Made by a program: the position numbers and the translations under genes | The notes under the pieces: model-generated | Seen by the model: the letters and a program-made list of their open reading frames with translations, nothing else | Databases searched by the model: none | Told to the model about the DNA's origin: nothing | Source: Actinoplanes regularis | Lineage (GTDB): Bacteria > Actinomycetota > Actinomycetes > Mycobacteriales > Micromonosporaceae | NCBI RefSeq assembly: GCF_900188005.1 | Contig: NZ_FZNR01000018.1 | Location: 1-64,000 of the forward strand | Direction: 5' to 3' | DNA: 64,000 nucleotides | Shown here: piece by piece, positions 56,369 to 64,000 of the stretch | Position numbering within the stretch: the first letter of the stretch is position 1 | Layout of the letters: the number at the start of each line of letters is the position of its first letter

Positions 56369-57847
56369 ATGCGGCTGTGGTGGACCTGGGTGACGTCGGG
56401 AGCGCTGTTGTGCCTGATCGTCACGTTCCTGCCCACCGACTCCTTGCCGACCAGCGTCATCTACTACTCGATCGGCGTCGCGACGGTCGTCGCCACGGTC
56501 GCCGGGGTACGCCGTCAGCGACCGGCCGATCCGTGGTCCTGGTACGTCTTCGCGATCGGCATCAGCTGCTTCGTCGCCGGTGACGTGCTGTTCGAGGTGA
56601 CCGGATGGTTCCTCGGCGAGCGCCCGTACCCGTACTGGAACGATGCGCTCTATTTCCTGGGGTATCCCTTCCTCTGGGCGGGCCTGCTGCTCGTGGCCCG
56701 CCGGCGCGGCGGTGCCCGGGACTCCGCCGGTCTGATCGACTCGGCGATCATCGGCACCGCGGCCGGCCTGGTCGATTGGGTTTTCCTGATCATCCCGGTC
56801 CTGGGTGAGAGCGGCACGCCGTTGCTCGAGCGGCTGGTCAGCGCCGGCTATCCGGTGTGCGACGTCCTGATGCTGGCAGTCGTGGCCCGCATGCTCACCC
56901 GCTCGCGTGGGCGCACGCCGAGTGTGCTGATGCTGGCCGCGGGCAGCACGCTCACGCTGGTCTGCGACGTGTTGTGGACCCTCTCGATGAGCTCCGGCGG
57001 TCAGGTCGCCAGCGTCATCAACGGCGGTTTCCTGCTCGGGTACGTGTGCTGGGCCGCCGCGGCGCTGCATCCGTCGATGCGCTGGGAGTCCGCCGGCGAC
57101 GAGCCGGTGAGCGACCGCTTCGGCCGAGGCCGGTTGATCGTGCTGGCCTGCGCCACCCTGTTGGTGCCGGCGGTGTTGTTCCTGCAGGGCCTGCGGCACG
57201 AGCCGATCGCCTGGGCCTCGGTGGGTATCGGCGCGGTGGTGATCTTCCTGCTGGTGCTGACCCGCATGTACGGCTTCGTCGGCCAGTTGCAGAAGCAGGC
57301 GGCGCAGTTGGAGGACCTCGCCATGCACGACCCGCTCACCGGCCTGGCCAACCGCCGCCAGTTCGAGCGGCGGCTCGCCGACACGACGGAGGGCGGCTGT
57401 CCTCAGGTGTGCGTGCTGGACCTCAACGGCTTCAAGGCGGTCAACGACCGGCTCGGGCACGCGGCCGGCGACCGGCTGCTGGTCGTCATCGCCGAGCGGC
57501 TCGCCGCAGAGTTGCGCGAGACCGACGCGGTGTTCCGGATGGGCGGCGACGAATTCGCCATCCTGCTGCCCGGGGCCACCGTCGCGGAGGGCGACGCCAT
57601 CGTGACCCGCCTGTCCCGGGCGCTGCGCCGGCCCGCCGTGGTCGGTGGCGAGCGGCTACCGATCGGGGGAAGCATCGGTATCGCCGACGCCACCGGCACC
57701 GACGACCCGTTCGAGGTGCTGCGCCGCGCCGACGTCGCCATGTACGCCGCGAAGGCGGCCGACGGCACGTACCGCAGGTACACAGCCGATCTGGAGCACC
57801 GGTCCGGCGGCGAACTTCGCGATCGGGTCGTCGCCGGACAGCACTGA
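56369..57847 (+). CDS. Membrane-bound GGDEF diguanylate cyclase
   Basis: About 492 residues from ATG 56369; GTG 56348 is an alternative start. Eight or so membrane helices span residues 1-310, an MHYT/7TM-like sensor of actinobacterial type. A short coiled linker 'QLQKQAAQLEDLAMHDPLTG' leads into the GGDEF domain with 'LDLNGFKAVNDRLGHAAGDR' and the active-site 'FRMGGDEFAILLPGA'. The I-site RxxD five residues upstream of GGDEF is replaced by 'ETDAVFR', keeping a partial form. It should make cyclic-di-GMP. No EAL domain is present. Confidence 0.93.
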   Translation: MRLWWTWVTSGALLCLIVTFLPTDSLPTSVIYYSIGVATVVATVAGVRRQRPADPWSWYVFAIGISCFVAGDVLFEVTGWFLGERPYPYWNDALYFLGYPFLWAGLLLVARRRGGARDSAGLIDSAIIGTAAGLVDWVFLIIPVLGESGTPLLERLVSAGYPVCDVLMLAVVARMLTRSRGRTPSVLMLAAGSTLTLVCDVLWTLSMSSGGQVASVINGGFLLGYVCWAAAALHPSMRWESAGDEPVSDRFGRGRLIVLACATLLVPAVLFLQGLRHEPIAWASVGIGAVVIFLLVLTRMYGFVGQLQKQAAQLEDLAMHDPLTGLANRRQFERRLADTTEGGCPQVCVLDLNGFKAVNDRLGHAAGDRLLVVIAERLAAELRETDAVFRMGGDEFAILLPGATVAEGDAIVTRLSRALRRPAVVGGERLPIGGSIGIADATGTDDPFEVLRRADVAMYAAKAADGTYRRYTADLEHRSGGELRDRVVAGQH

Positions 57848-57892
57848 ACGCCGCCCGGGACCCTCGGCGGCGCTTCGATAGAGTCCGGAGCC

Positions 57893-58462
57893 GTGACAGC
57901 ACCGGAGATCGCCCTGGCCACGCCGGCCGACCGTACGAAAATCGTCTCGGCCCTGGTCGCCACGTTCGACAAGGACCCGGTCCTGCGCTGGCTCTTCCCC
58001 GACGACGAAAGCTACCCGGAGTACGCCGGCCTGTTCTTCGGCCATCTCTTCGACAAGCGGGTCGGGCGCGGGGCGGTCTGGATCGCCGAGGGCGGCAACG
58101 CGGTGGCGATCTGGGAGCCGCCCGCCGACGGCACCGTCGCGCCCGCCGACGGCTTCGAGCAGCGGTTCCCGGCCGACGTCGCGGACCGGCTCCGCACGTA
58201 TGACGAGGCCCTGCACCGGCTGCTGCCCGAGCAGCCGTACTGGTATCTCGGGGTGCTCGGCACCCACCCGGACCACCACGGCCGCCGCCTGGGCCACGCG
58301 GTGATGGCCGAGGGCCTGAGGCGGGCCGCCGAGGCCGGGCTGCCCGCGATCCTGGAGACCGCCACCGAGGGCAACGTCGCCATGTACCGGCGGGCCGGCT
58401 GGGAGGTCGTCGCCTCGACCGACGAGCCGCTGCCCGTCTGGGTGCTGCGTCAGCAGCGGTAG
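57893..58462 (+). CDS. GNAT-family N-acetyltransferase
   Basis: 189 residues from a GTG start. Acetyl-CoA-binding motif A: 'YWYLGVLGTHPDHHGRRLGH' continuing 'AVMAEGLRRAAEAGLPAILE', then motif B 'EGNVAMYRRAGWEVV'. The N-terminal half contains 'LRWLFPDDESYPEYAGLFFG'. The family acetylates amines of small molecules or proteins; this subtype's substrate is unknown. It follows the cyclase gene by 45 bp and may be co-transcribed. Confidence 0.9.
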   Translation: MTAPEIALATPADRTKIVSALVATFDKDPVLRWLFPDDESYPEYAGLFFGHLFDKRVGRGAVWIAEGGNAVAIWEPPADGTVAPADGFEQRFPADVADRLRTYDEALHRLLPEQPYWYLGVLGTHPDHHGRRLGHAVMAEGLRRAAEAGLPAILETATEGNVAMYRRAGWEVVASTDEPLPVWVLRQQR

Positions 58463-58599
58463 AGCAGCCGGCGGCTGCCCGGTTTGCCCCTTTGTCACCG
58501 CCGACCCCTGCGGGCCGCGTTCCGGGTCATCCCGGATGCGTCGACGGGCGATTCATCGGGATGATTCCCGAAAGTCCGGCTCAACGGGAAGGCCCTGAG

Positions 58600-59754
58600 A
58601 TGCGAATCCCGCGCTACGCCGCCGCGCTCGCCGCCACCATGCTGCTCGTCACGGCCTGCGGCACCGCCACCCCCGCCGCCGCGCCGGCCACCAGCTCCGC
58701 CCCGCATGCCGGGCATTCGGTCGGCTCGGCACCACCACCGGCCGCGCTGCGCACCGGGGAGCGCTTCGTCGACCTCGCGCTCCCCCAGGCGTACACCCCG
58801 CAGGCTCCGAACGGCGGCACCGACGACTACCGCTGCTTCCTCGTCGACCCCGGCCTGACCGAGAACACCTACCTGACCGGCAGCCGCTTCCTGCCGCAGA
58901 ACGCGGCGCTCGTGCACCACGCGATCTTCTACCGGCTCGATCCGGGGCAGGCCACCGAGGCCGCCGCCGTCGACGCGAAGACCCCCGGCGAGGGCTGGAC
59001 CTGCTTCGGCGACGCCGGCGTGCAGGGGCAGACCGCCTGGGTGGCGCACTGGGCTCCGGGGGCCGGCGAGACGCTGATGCCCGCCGGTTTCGGCTTCGAC
59101 ATGCCGCCCGGCAGCAAGCTCGTCATGCAGGTGCACTACAACCTGCTCGAGACCGGCTCGGCGGGCCAGACCGACCAGTCCGGCATCCAGCTGCGGGTGG
59201 CCGGGGCCAAGACACCGCTGAAGGCCCTGTCGACCGACCTGTTCCCCGCCCCGATCGAGCTGCCCTGCGCGTCCGGCGAGTCCGGCCCGCTCTGCGACCG
59301 GGCCGCCGCGATCGCCGACGTCGGCAGCCGCTTCGGCGTGGAGGCCGGCCAGCAGGAGGAGCACCTGGTGCAGGGGTGCAGCGGTGGAAAGGTGACCGCC
59401 GGCGACACCCAGCACTGCGACCAGCCGATCGAGCAGGCCGGCACGATCTACATGGCGGCCGGCCACATGCACCTGCTGGGCCGCGCCATCAAAATCGAAC
59501 TGAACCCGGGCAAGCCCGGTGCGCGGACCATCCTGGACCTCCCCCGGTACAACTTCGACGACCAGGCCCTGGTCCCGCTCGCCAAGCCGATCCCGGTCAA
59601 GGCCGGCGACACGGTCCGGGTCACCTGCACCCACGACGCCAAACTGCGAAAGCTGCTGCCGCAGCTGCAGAAACTACCGCCGCGGTACGTCGTCTGGGGC
59701 GAGGGCACCAGTGACGAGATGTGCCTCGGCATCCTGGTGACCGCACCGGCCTGA
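58600..59754 (+). CDS. Lipoprotein with copper type II (PHM/DBM-like) monooxygenase domains
   Basis: 384 residues from ATG 58600. Lipoprotein signal 'AAALAATMLLVTACGTATPA' with lipobox cysteine near residue 21 and a Pro/Ala/Ser/His linker. The rest resembles ascorbate-dependent copper monooxygenases: an HH pair in 'NAALVHHAIFYRLDPGQ', histidine and methionine ligands in 'GSKLVMQVHYNLLETGS' and 'YMAAGHMHLLGRAIKIEL', and many paired cysteines. Eukaryotic relatives hydroxylate peptides or catechols; bacterial members are poorly known. It is probably surface-exposed on the membrane. A terminator follows. Confidence 0.82.
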   Translation: MRIPRYAAALAATMLLVTACGTATPAAAPATSSAPHAGHSVGSAPPPAALRTGERFVDLALPQAYTPQAPNGGTDDYRCFLVDPGLTENTYLTGSRFLPQNAALVHHAIFYRLDPGQATEAAAVDAKTPGEGWTCFGDAGVQGQTAWVAHWAPGAGETLMPAGFGFDMPPGSKLVMQVHYNLLETGSAGQTDQSGIQLRVAGAKTPLKALSTDLFPAPIELPCASGESGPLCDRAAAIADVGSRFGVEAGQQEEHLVQGCSGGKVTAGDTQHCDQPIEQAGTIYMAAGHMHLLGRAIKIELNPGKPGARTILDLPRYNFDDQALVPLAKPIPVKAGDTVRVTCTHDAKLRKLLPQLQKLPPRYVVWGEGTSDEMCLGILVTAPA

Positions 59755-59760
59755 GCCTTA

Positions 59761-59800
59761 TGACGGGTGCCCGCCGCAGCATCGCGGTGGGCACCCGTCA
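59761..59800 (+). terminator. Hairpin terminator after the copper-protein gene
   Basis: A 12-bp perfect stem (TGACGGGTGCCC and complement) with a 16-base loop starts seven bases after the stop codon. Confidence 0.85.
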
Positions 59801-59812
59801 CGTCGCGTAGGT

Positions 59813-59831
59813 CATCCTAGGAAGATAGGAA
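59813..59831. repeat. Copy B of a 19-bp exact repeat
   Basis: Identical to 2913-2931 (CATCCTAGGAAGATAGGAA). Here it sits just upstream of a GTG at 59833 that opens 'VALRLDLALHSDVAADE', which vaguely recalls GntR-type N-termini. It could be a regulator-binding site or a recombination footprint. Confidence 0.7.
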
Positions 59832-59976
59832 AGTGGCTCTGCGGCTCGACTTGGCGCTCCACTCCGACGTCGCTGCGGACGAGGTCCGTGCCTCATCAAG
59901 GGCGACTACGATGCGTGCCGGCCAGTGCGCTGGGCGCAGGCAGCGACGGGACCCAGCGCGCGTTGCCTGCGGCAGA

Positions 59977-60348
59977 TCATCGAGTTTGCCTGACGAGTTC
60001 GTCGTCTCTGGCCTGCAAGGCTTGCACGTAGTTCCTCAGGGCAGCGCGGAACTGGCTGCGACTCAGCTCAGTCTTCGCAAAGTGACCGTAGTTGGCGCTC
60101 AGTCGCACGGTCGCCGAGTCGACAAGCTGTACCTGTACTGCCTCGGTTCCCGAGCAGTAAGCGGGTTCCGTTGAGCTACCGAATACCCAGTCATCGACCC
60201 ACTCCGCTGCCCGATCGAGCCAGCAGAGCTCGACAATCAACCACTCGATCGCCGAGATGACATTCGGTGATATCGCCGGATGCGGCGCTATCCGCCATTC
60301 GCCATCCTGTTCGTCGTAGCGAAATACCCACTCTTCACCAGGATCCAC
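59977..60348 (-). CDS. Hypothetical protein, 123 aa
   Basis: A GTG start (60348) opens a soluble protein with many Trp and acidic residues: 'EEWVFRYDEQDGEWRIAPHP', 'ISAIEWLIVELCWLDRAAEW', 'FAKTELSRSQFRAALRNYVQ'. GC content is lower than in the neighbours, hinting at transfer. No family recognised; the small size and fold resemble immunity-type proteins, but no toxin is adjacent. Confidence 0.55.
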   Translation of the reverse strand: MDPGEEWVFRYDEQDGEWRIAPHPAISPNVISAIEWLIVELCWLDRAAEWVDDWVFGSSTEPAYCSGTEAVQVQLVDSATVRLSANYGHFAKTELSRSQFRAALRNYVQALQARDDELVRQTR

Positions 60349-60576
60349 ACGTCCAGTCTTCCAACATGAGGCGAGTGCAGAGCCCAGCAGGCCCGGTCGA
60401 TTTCAACACGGCTCGGCCACCTCGGACGACGCACCGCTCTCGGCAGATCCGTGCGGTGGCCGCGCCGACCTGACCGTGACGCTGTGTAACGAGCGGATTG
60501 CGGCAAATCCAGATGGTGCAGTGAAGCGATCAGGGCCGCGCCCCGCGTGACGTGAGCGGCCGACGCGCGGTCGACC

Positions 60577-61377
60577 TCATGGACGTCCGCCGCAGCTGCA
60601 TCGATGTCCGGAATTTAGTTCCTCAGCCCGTTCATGGCGGATGGCGTGTGCACGGTCACGGACCAGGCGCAGTTGCTCGACGGTCAACCGGCGGGCGTTC
60701 CAGATCAGTTCGGCGGCCTCGTCCGCATCCGGATGGATCTTTGCACCGTCAGTAGACGGATCGACGCCGGTCAGCGCGTTCAGATCGGCTGAGGAGATGT
60801 CGAGGACGGCGCCGAGGCCAGCCAGAAGGTCAGGCGTCAGGGCTTTCCGGCCGCGCCCGATCAGGCCGATCGTCGAGGCCGAAAGCATCGGGCCGCCGCC
60901 CAGGCCGTAGAGGTACTTGGCCGTCGCTGTCCAATCAAGATTGCGATTGTGTAGCAGCCGCAGCACCAGGGCGCCGGGTGAGTTCGGATATGAATGGTGA
61001 GGCGGCGGCGGTGCCACCGGCCGGTCAGGGCGGGGAAGCCGGGGCAGCGACCGGACGAGTTCGCGTAGTTCGGGGACAGCATGCGGCAGAAACGTCAACG
61101 ACCAGGCCAACCAGCCGATCTCCCCGCGCGCGGTCGCGTCCTGTGGGGCCAGCTCGTCGGGCACCTGCTGGCCGGATACCACGAACAGGTCGCTGCGATG
61201 CAGGCCGAGAACGGATGCCAGCTTCCGCAGGAGTGCCGGACTCGGTTCAGCGCCATCAAACACCGATGTGATCTCGGCTTCAGGCGGAGATGCCTGGCAA
61301 ACCATCATTTCGCGATCAAGACCGCGAACCTCGGCTAGGCGCATCAGCTGCTCACCGAACGCTGGCAGCTCCTGCAC
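60577..61377 (-). CDS. XRE-like helix-turn-helix regulator with Pro-rich linker
   Basis: 266 residues with two helix-turn-helix-like regions: near the N-terminus 'FGEQLMRLAEVRGLDREMMV' with 'PSPALLRKLASVLGLHRSDL', and a second with 'MLSASTIGLIGRGRKALTPD', 'LLAGLGAVLDISSADLNALT'. A proline/histidine linker ('RPVAPPPPHHSYPNSPG') separates them. The C-terminus ends in 'GHRCSCGGRP'. Proteins of this layout are frequent in Streptomyces mobile regions. Target genes are unknown; it may regulate the adjacent hypothetical genes. Confidence 0.75.
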   Translation of the reverse strand: MQELPAFGEQLMRLAEVRGLDREMMVCQASPPEAEITSVFDGAEPSPALLRKLASVLGLHRSDLFVVSGQQVPDELAPQDATARGEIGWLAWSLTFLPHAVPELRELVRSLPRLPRPDRPVAPPPPHHSYPNSPGALVLRLLHNRNLDWTATAKYLYGLGGGPMLSASTIGLIGRGRKALTPDLLAGLGAVLDISSADLNALTGVDPSTDGAKIHPDADEAAELIWNARRLTVEQLRLVRDRAHAIRHERAEELNSGHRCSCGGRP

Positions 61378-61534
61378 GGGTCCACCCTACCGAAGCGGCC
61401 CGCCATCTTGGGTGAGCCCGCAACCAGATCAAGCACAAAGAAAGGCGGCCCCGGCAGCGGGCTGGCGCAGCGCCGGGAGAATGGCGATCGGGTATCCGCT
61501 TCGGCATGAGCGAGCATCGCGCGCAGCGAGCTCC

Positions 61535-62071
61535 TCAGCTGTTGCGATTAGTGCGCCACGCCTCGTAACCGCGGTCTCGGATGCGCGGGAATCGCTGCGG
61601 CACGTCGGCGATCCACGTGTCTATAGCGTCCGGTGAGTGCCTGATGGCGTCGATGAGACCTTGCACTTCCTCCCGCTTGGCGGGGCTGACATGCCGGTCT
61701 AGATCCGCCTCCGTCGCCTCCTGGTAACTCATGGCGAGTTGCCACCAGAACTTCATCAGAACGCGGCATTCCTCCTGCTCGCGGTCGTCAACCAGGCGCT
61801 GCATGACGACGGCCTGCGCAGATTGCAGCTGGTACTCATCGCGGAAGCCGTAGCGCAAATCAACGAGGGACACGCGCGGAACGTACTGGGCCACGGCCGT
61901 GAACGCGAGCCACTTTAGGGTCTCGCTCTCATCGGCAGATCCGCCCGTCGACGCCGTTCCGGCACTGGTTCCCTTGCGGGACGGGCTCCATGGCGCCTGG
62001 CGAGCGACTTGCGGCAGAAGAGGGCGCCGCGCTCGGGCCGCGCATGACCCAGGTCCGCCTACGCCGATCAT
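61535..62071 (-). CDS. Hypothetical protein, up to 178 aa
   Basis: The C-terminal ~125 residues look like a real helical protein: 'LKWLAFTAVAQYVPRVSLVD', 'YQLQSAQAVVMQRLVDDREQ', 'MKFWWQLAMSYQEATEADLD', 'DRGYEAWRTNRNS'. The N-terminal ~45 residues are low-complexity and no ribosome site precedes 62071, so the true start may be internal. No family recognised. GC content is below the window average. Confidence 0.55.
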   Translation of the reverse strand: MIGVGGPGSCAARARRPLLPQVARQAPWSPSRKGTSAGTASTGGSADESETLKWLAFTAVAQYVPRVSLVDLRYGFRDEYQLQSAQAVVMQRLVDDREQEECRVLMKFWWQLAMSYQEATEADLDRHVSPAKREEVQGLIDAIRHSPDAIDTWIADVPQRFPRIRDRGYEAWRTNRNS

Positions 62072-62080
62072 CTACAGAGA

Positions 62081-62191
62081 GTGACCTATCAGGACATCGG
62101 CGCACGGATCGCGGCAGGCATTCGGATGTCCAGTCTCACAGCGCCTGAAGCGACGTACGTCTATGACAGCGCCGGTGCGGTTCATCGTTGA
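62081..62191 (+). other. Short frame resembling a GntR N-terminal stub
   Basis: GTG 62081 opens 36 codons beginning 'VTYQDIGARIAAGIR', similar in pattern to the first helix of GntR-family regulators, then diverges and stops. The rest of 62192-62355 holds only another 25-codon frame ('MTAPVRFIVDEGQHVRWDGY'). I regard the stretch 62072-62355 as gene debris plus the promoter of the next gene. Confidence 0.3.
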
Positions 62192-62355
62192 CGAAGGCCA
62201 GCACGTGCGCTGGGACGGGTACGTCCTTCTCAGCTTCTAGACCGGCCCGCGAAATGGTGCCAGACGTCTGTCTCCCGGTCTCGTGATGGAACGGGACATC
62301 GGTAGCAGTCGTGCCATCACTACACTGTCAGCTTCCACACGAACCGAGGGTAGGT

Positions 62356-63264
62356 ATGGCCATTTCAAACCGTTTCCTGGCGGCGGTCGTCACAGCCGTG
62401 GTCAGCGTGGTGGCAGTCGTGACGACTGCCACCGCCGCACACGCAGATATCGTCACGCCGACAACTGCCGGGCCGATTCGTACGATCTCGTACAACGTCT
62501 GTGGTGCGCATTGCAAGAGCGCCCTGGGGCTGTCGGCCTGGACCGCGGCGATGAAGCGGGAGATCACTGCGTGGGACGCGGACGCCGTCATGCTGCAGGA
62601 ACTTTGCATCGGTCAGTGGATCTCACTGCGGGACAACCTTCCCGGCTATAAGGCGGTGTGGTCCGCCACGAAGCTGGAGGCGGACGGGTGCGATCAGTGG
62701 AATAAGGACGACAAGAGATTCGGTCTCGGCGTGCTGGTGAAGACGGGTAATCCGGTGGATCGGCTGGTCGGCAACCTTTCCGTTCCCTCTGGCGAGGAGC
62801 CGCGCTCGATTCTCTGCGCACGCGGCGCCGTCGACGGGCGCACGACGCTGGCCTGCAGCACTCACCTAGCTCAATACATCAGGCCCGATAACGGAGCGAG
62901 CGAGGCGATGGCGTACGTGGGGCAGTGGGCCGGGACCGCGCCGGTGCTGATCGGTGCAGACGTCAACGCCGACTCGTTTGACGCCACTGTCCTCGGACCT
63001 TTCCGCGCCGGCGCGGCCCGCACAGGAAAGTTCGCTGAGGTGGACGAGAACGACCAGGACTACTTCTCGGCCAAGTGCCTGGCAGATGGCACCCGCGAAT
63101 GCGACACGGGGGAAGGCACCCGCCCCGACGGCCGCAAGTTTGACGACATCTTTGTCACCACAGCCGATTTCCATACGGTACGCGGCGACGCGATCGAACC
63201 CGGCCTCTCCGATCATCGCCTGTTGCGCGGAGCCGCTCACCCCGAGGCTCGCCCCACCAATTGA
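62356..63264 (+). CDS. Secreted endonuclease/exonuclease/phosphatase (DNase I-like) protein
   Basis: 302 residues from ATG 62356. Signal peptide with core 'FLAAVVTAVVSVVAVVTTAT' and cleavage after 'AHA'. DNase I-like fold: 'IRTISYNVCGAHC', metal ligand E in 'DADAVMLQELCIGQW', 'TTLACSTHLAQYI', 'PVLIGADVNADSFD' and the catalytic end 'GLSDHRLLRGAAH' with the SDH motif. Several cysteines suggest disulfides outside the cell. It may degrade nucleic acids or a phosphodiester lipid. Confidence 0.9.
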   Translation: MAISNRFLAAVVTAVVSVVAVVTTATAAHADIVTPTTAGPIRTISYNVCGAHCKSALGLSAWTAAMKREITAWDADAVMLQELCIGQWISLRDNLPGYKAVWSATKLEADGCDQWNKDDKRFGLGVLVKTGNPVDRLVGNLSVPSGEEPRSILCARGAVDGRTTLACSTHLAQYIRPDNGASEAMAYVGQWAGTAPVLIGADVNADSFDATVLGPFRAGAARTGKFAEVDENDQDYFSAKCLADGTRECDTGEGTRPDGRKFDDIFVTTADFHTVRGDAIEPGLSDHRLLRGAAHPEARPTN

Positions 63265-63458
63265 GCGACGGCGGCGCCCGGCCGGGCCAGCCACCCCTGA
63301 TCCGTTTGATGCGCTCAGGTACTGCAACGGTACTTGGCCTGCGAAATGGCCCGTGGTGGCTGGTCGGGTAGCCCGAGGGAATCTCACCCTCGGGCTCCCA
63401 CAGATCCGTACGTACAGTCTCCCGTTATACGGCTCTTGTCGTTGACACCTCCACCGCG

Positions 63459-63740
63459 ATGGGCCGCATGTTCTTCCAGATCCTCGGCTCGATCGCCGAG
63501 TTCGAACACGCTCTCATGTCCGAACGCACCCACGACGGGCTTGCAGCCGCCCGCACCCGCGGCCGCACCGGCGGCCAGAAACCCAAACTCGCCCCGCGCC
63601 AGGCCAAGATCGCGCAGCAGATGTATGAGGAGACAGGGCCCGATGGGCGCCTGATGTACACCGTCGAGCAGATCGCCGCCGAGTTCGGCGTCACCTGTCC
63701 CACCATCTACCGGCACCTGGCCACGCTGCCCGCCCAGTAA
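63459..63740 (+). pseudogene. C-terminal remnant of a Tn3/Hin-type serine resolvase
   Basis: The frame encodes the E-helix and DNA-binding part of a serine recombinase: 'MGRMFFQILGSIAEFEHALM', 'SERTHDGLAAARTRGRTGGQ', and a Hin-type helix-turn-helix 'TVEQIAAEFGVTCPTIYRHL'. The upstream in-frame sequence to about 63,428 ('TALVVDTSTA') is also resolvase-like, but the catalytic N-terminal domain with its serine is missing. It is a dead fragment, marking the edge of an old mobile element. Four 16-bp repeats follow it. Confidence 0.85.
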
Positions 63741-63755
63741 CCGGGCCATCGGCCC

Positions 63756-63873
63756 GTGCACACGAGTACGGGTCAAACGACGGGTAGTGCACACGACTTC
63801 GGAGCAACCCGATGCCCGAAGTCGTCTGCACACGAGGCCTTCTACCAGGGGCCGCCCGTGCAGATGACTTCGG
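63756..63873. repeat. Cluster of 16-bp repeats downstream of the resolvase remnant
   Basis: GTGCACACGACTTCGG (63787-63802) recurs inverted as CCGAAGTCGTCTGCAC (63816-63831) and direct as GTGCAGATGACTTCGG (63858-63873). A weaker copy GTGCACACGAGTACGG lies at 63756-63771. The first two form a hairpin with a 13-base loop. They could be recombinase-binding or transposon-end sites. No gene is supported from 63741 to 64000. Confidence 0.7.
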
Positions 63874-64000
63874 AAACTGACAGGTGTTGGGGTGTACCTC
63901 AAGCGGACACAGTCACGTTTGCCCAGCCCGGCTGGACTATGCGGCCCGCCGTTGGGCATGGCTGGGATCAGCCCCAGGTCTCCTCGTCCGACTACACATG

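Noticed and set aside
63384..63959. A 191-codon minus-strand frame across the resolvase remnant
   Set aside because: Antisense to clear resolvase motifs and runs through the repeat cluster.
1..64000. tRNA, rRNA or CRISPR array
   Set aside because: I saw no T-arm GTTCRANTC with matching acceptor stems, no rRNA-like sequence and no regularly spaced repeats; covariance searches were not possible.

Overview
The window is GC-rich (about 70%), uses many GTG and some TTG starts, and carries ECF sigma factors, Excalibur and F420-type proteins and many TetR/LacI/GntR-style regulators. This points to a mycelial actinobacterium. Micromonosporaceae, perhaps Actinoplanes, is a guess from gene style, not a demonstrated assignment. 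It reads as an accessory or chromosomal-arm region: many short transcription units, lone hydrolases, resistance-like genes, and several decayed or interrupted genes. I saw no rRNA, tRNA or CRISPR array.

Layout. 0-3 kb: an IS3 transposase remnant, a cluster of tiny secreted-peptide ORFs on the minus strand (461-915), and two small membrane proteins. 2.9-4.5 kb: an ECF42-type sigma factor with its DGPF/YCII partner. 4.6-11.8 kb: a probable exopolysaccharide unit. On the minus strand it runs response regulator, histidine kinase, HEAT-repeat protein, family-2 glycosyltransferase; a membrane-anchored glycoside-hydrolase-like protein is divergent to it. 11.9-20.0 kb: a complete potassium uptake operon, micropeptide-kdpF-kdpA-kdpB-kdpC-kdpD-kdpE, with overlapping stops and starts. 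20.0-20.8 kb: a broken FG-GAP/ParB-like toxin fossil, followed by a BtrH-like protein and a secreted protein.

23-36 kb is a patchwork: DJ-1-like, Fe-alcohol dehydrogenase and ABM genes, a deletion scar joining the ends of a TetR regulator and a flavin monooxygenase, ketopantoate reductase divergent from a CGNR regulator across a palindromic operator, an SMI1/KNR4 protein, a kinase, a DUF4037 protein, an Excalibur protein, and an ArsR-SRPBCC-reductase operon with its operator. At 35,599-36,749 a 1,151-bp element with inverted ends and a 5-bp target duplication splits a YciI gene and carries a DinB-family gene. 37-42 kb: two related toxin-antitoxin loci in direct orientation flank a TetR/TIM-barrel/lipoprotein/flavoprotein block; the second toxin is truncated.

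42-59.8 kb: GH25 lysozyme, TetR with an MGT-type glycosyltransferase, a 1,176-residue secreted clan GH-A hydrolase with a divergent LacI regulator, a ComB-like phosphatase, a P-loop kinase, a Usp/ArsB-like pair, an F420 oxidoreductase, a cation diffusion facilitator, a diguanylate cyclase, a GNAT and a copper monooxygenase-like lipoprotein. 59.8-64 kb: hypothetical genes of Streptomyces type, a secreted nuclease/phosphatase-fold protein, a resolvase remnant and a cluster of 16-bp repeats, all suggesting an old mobile-element edge.
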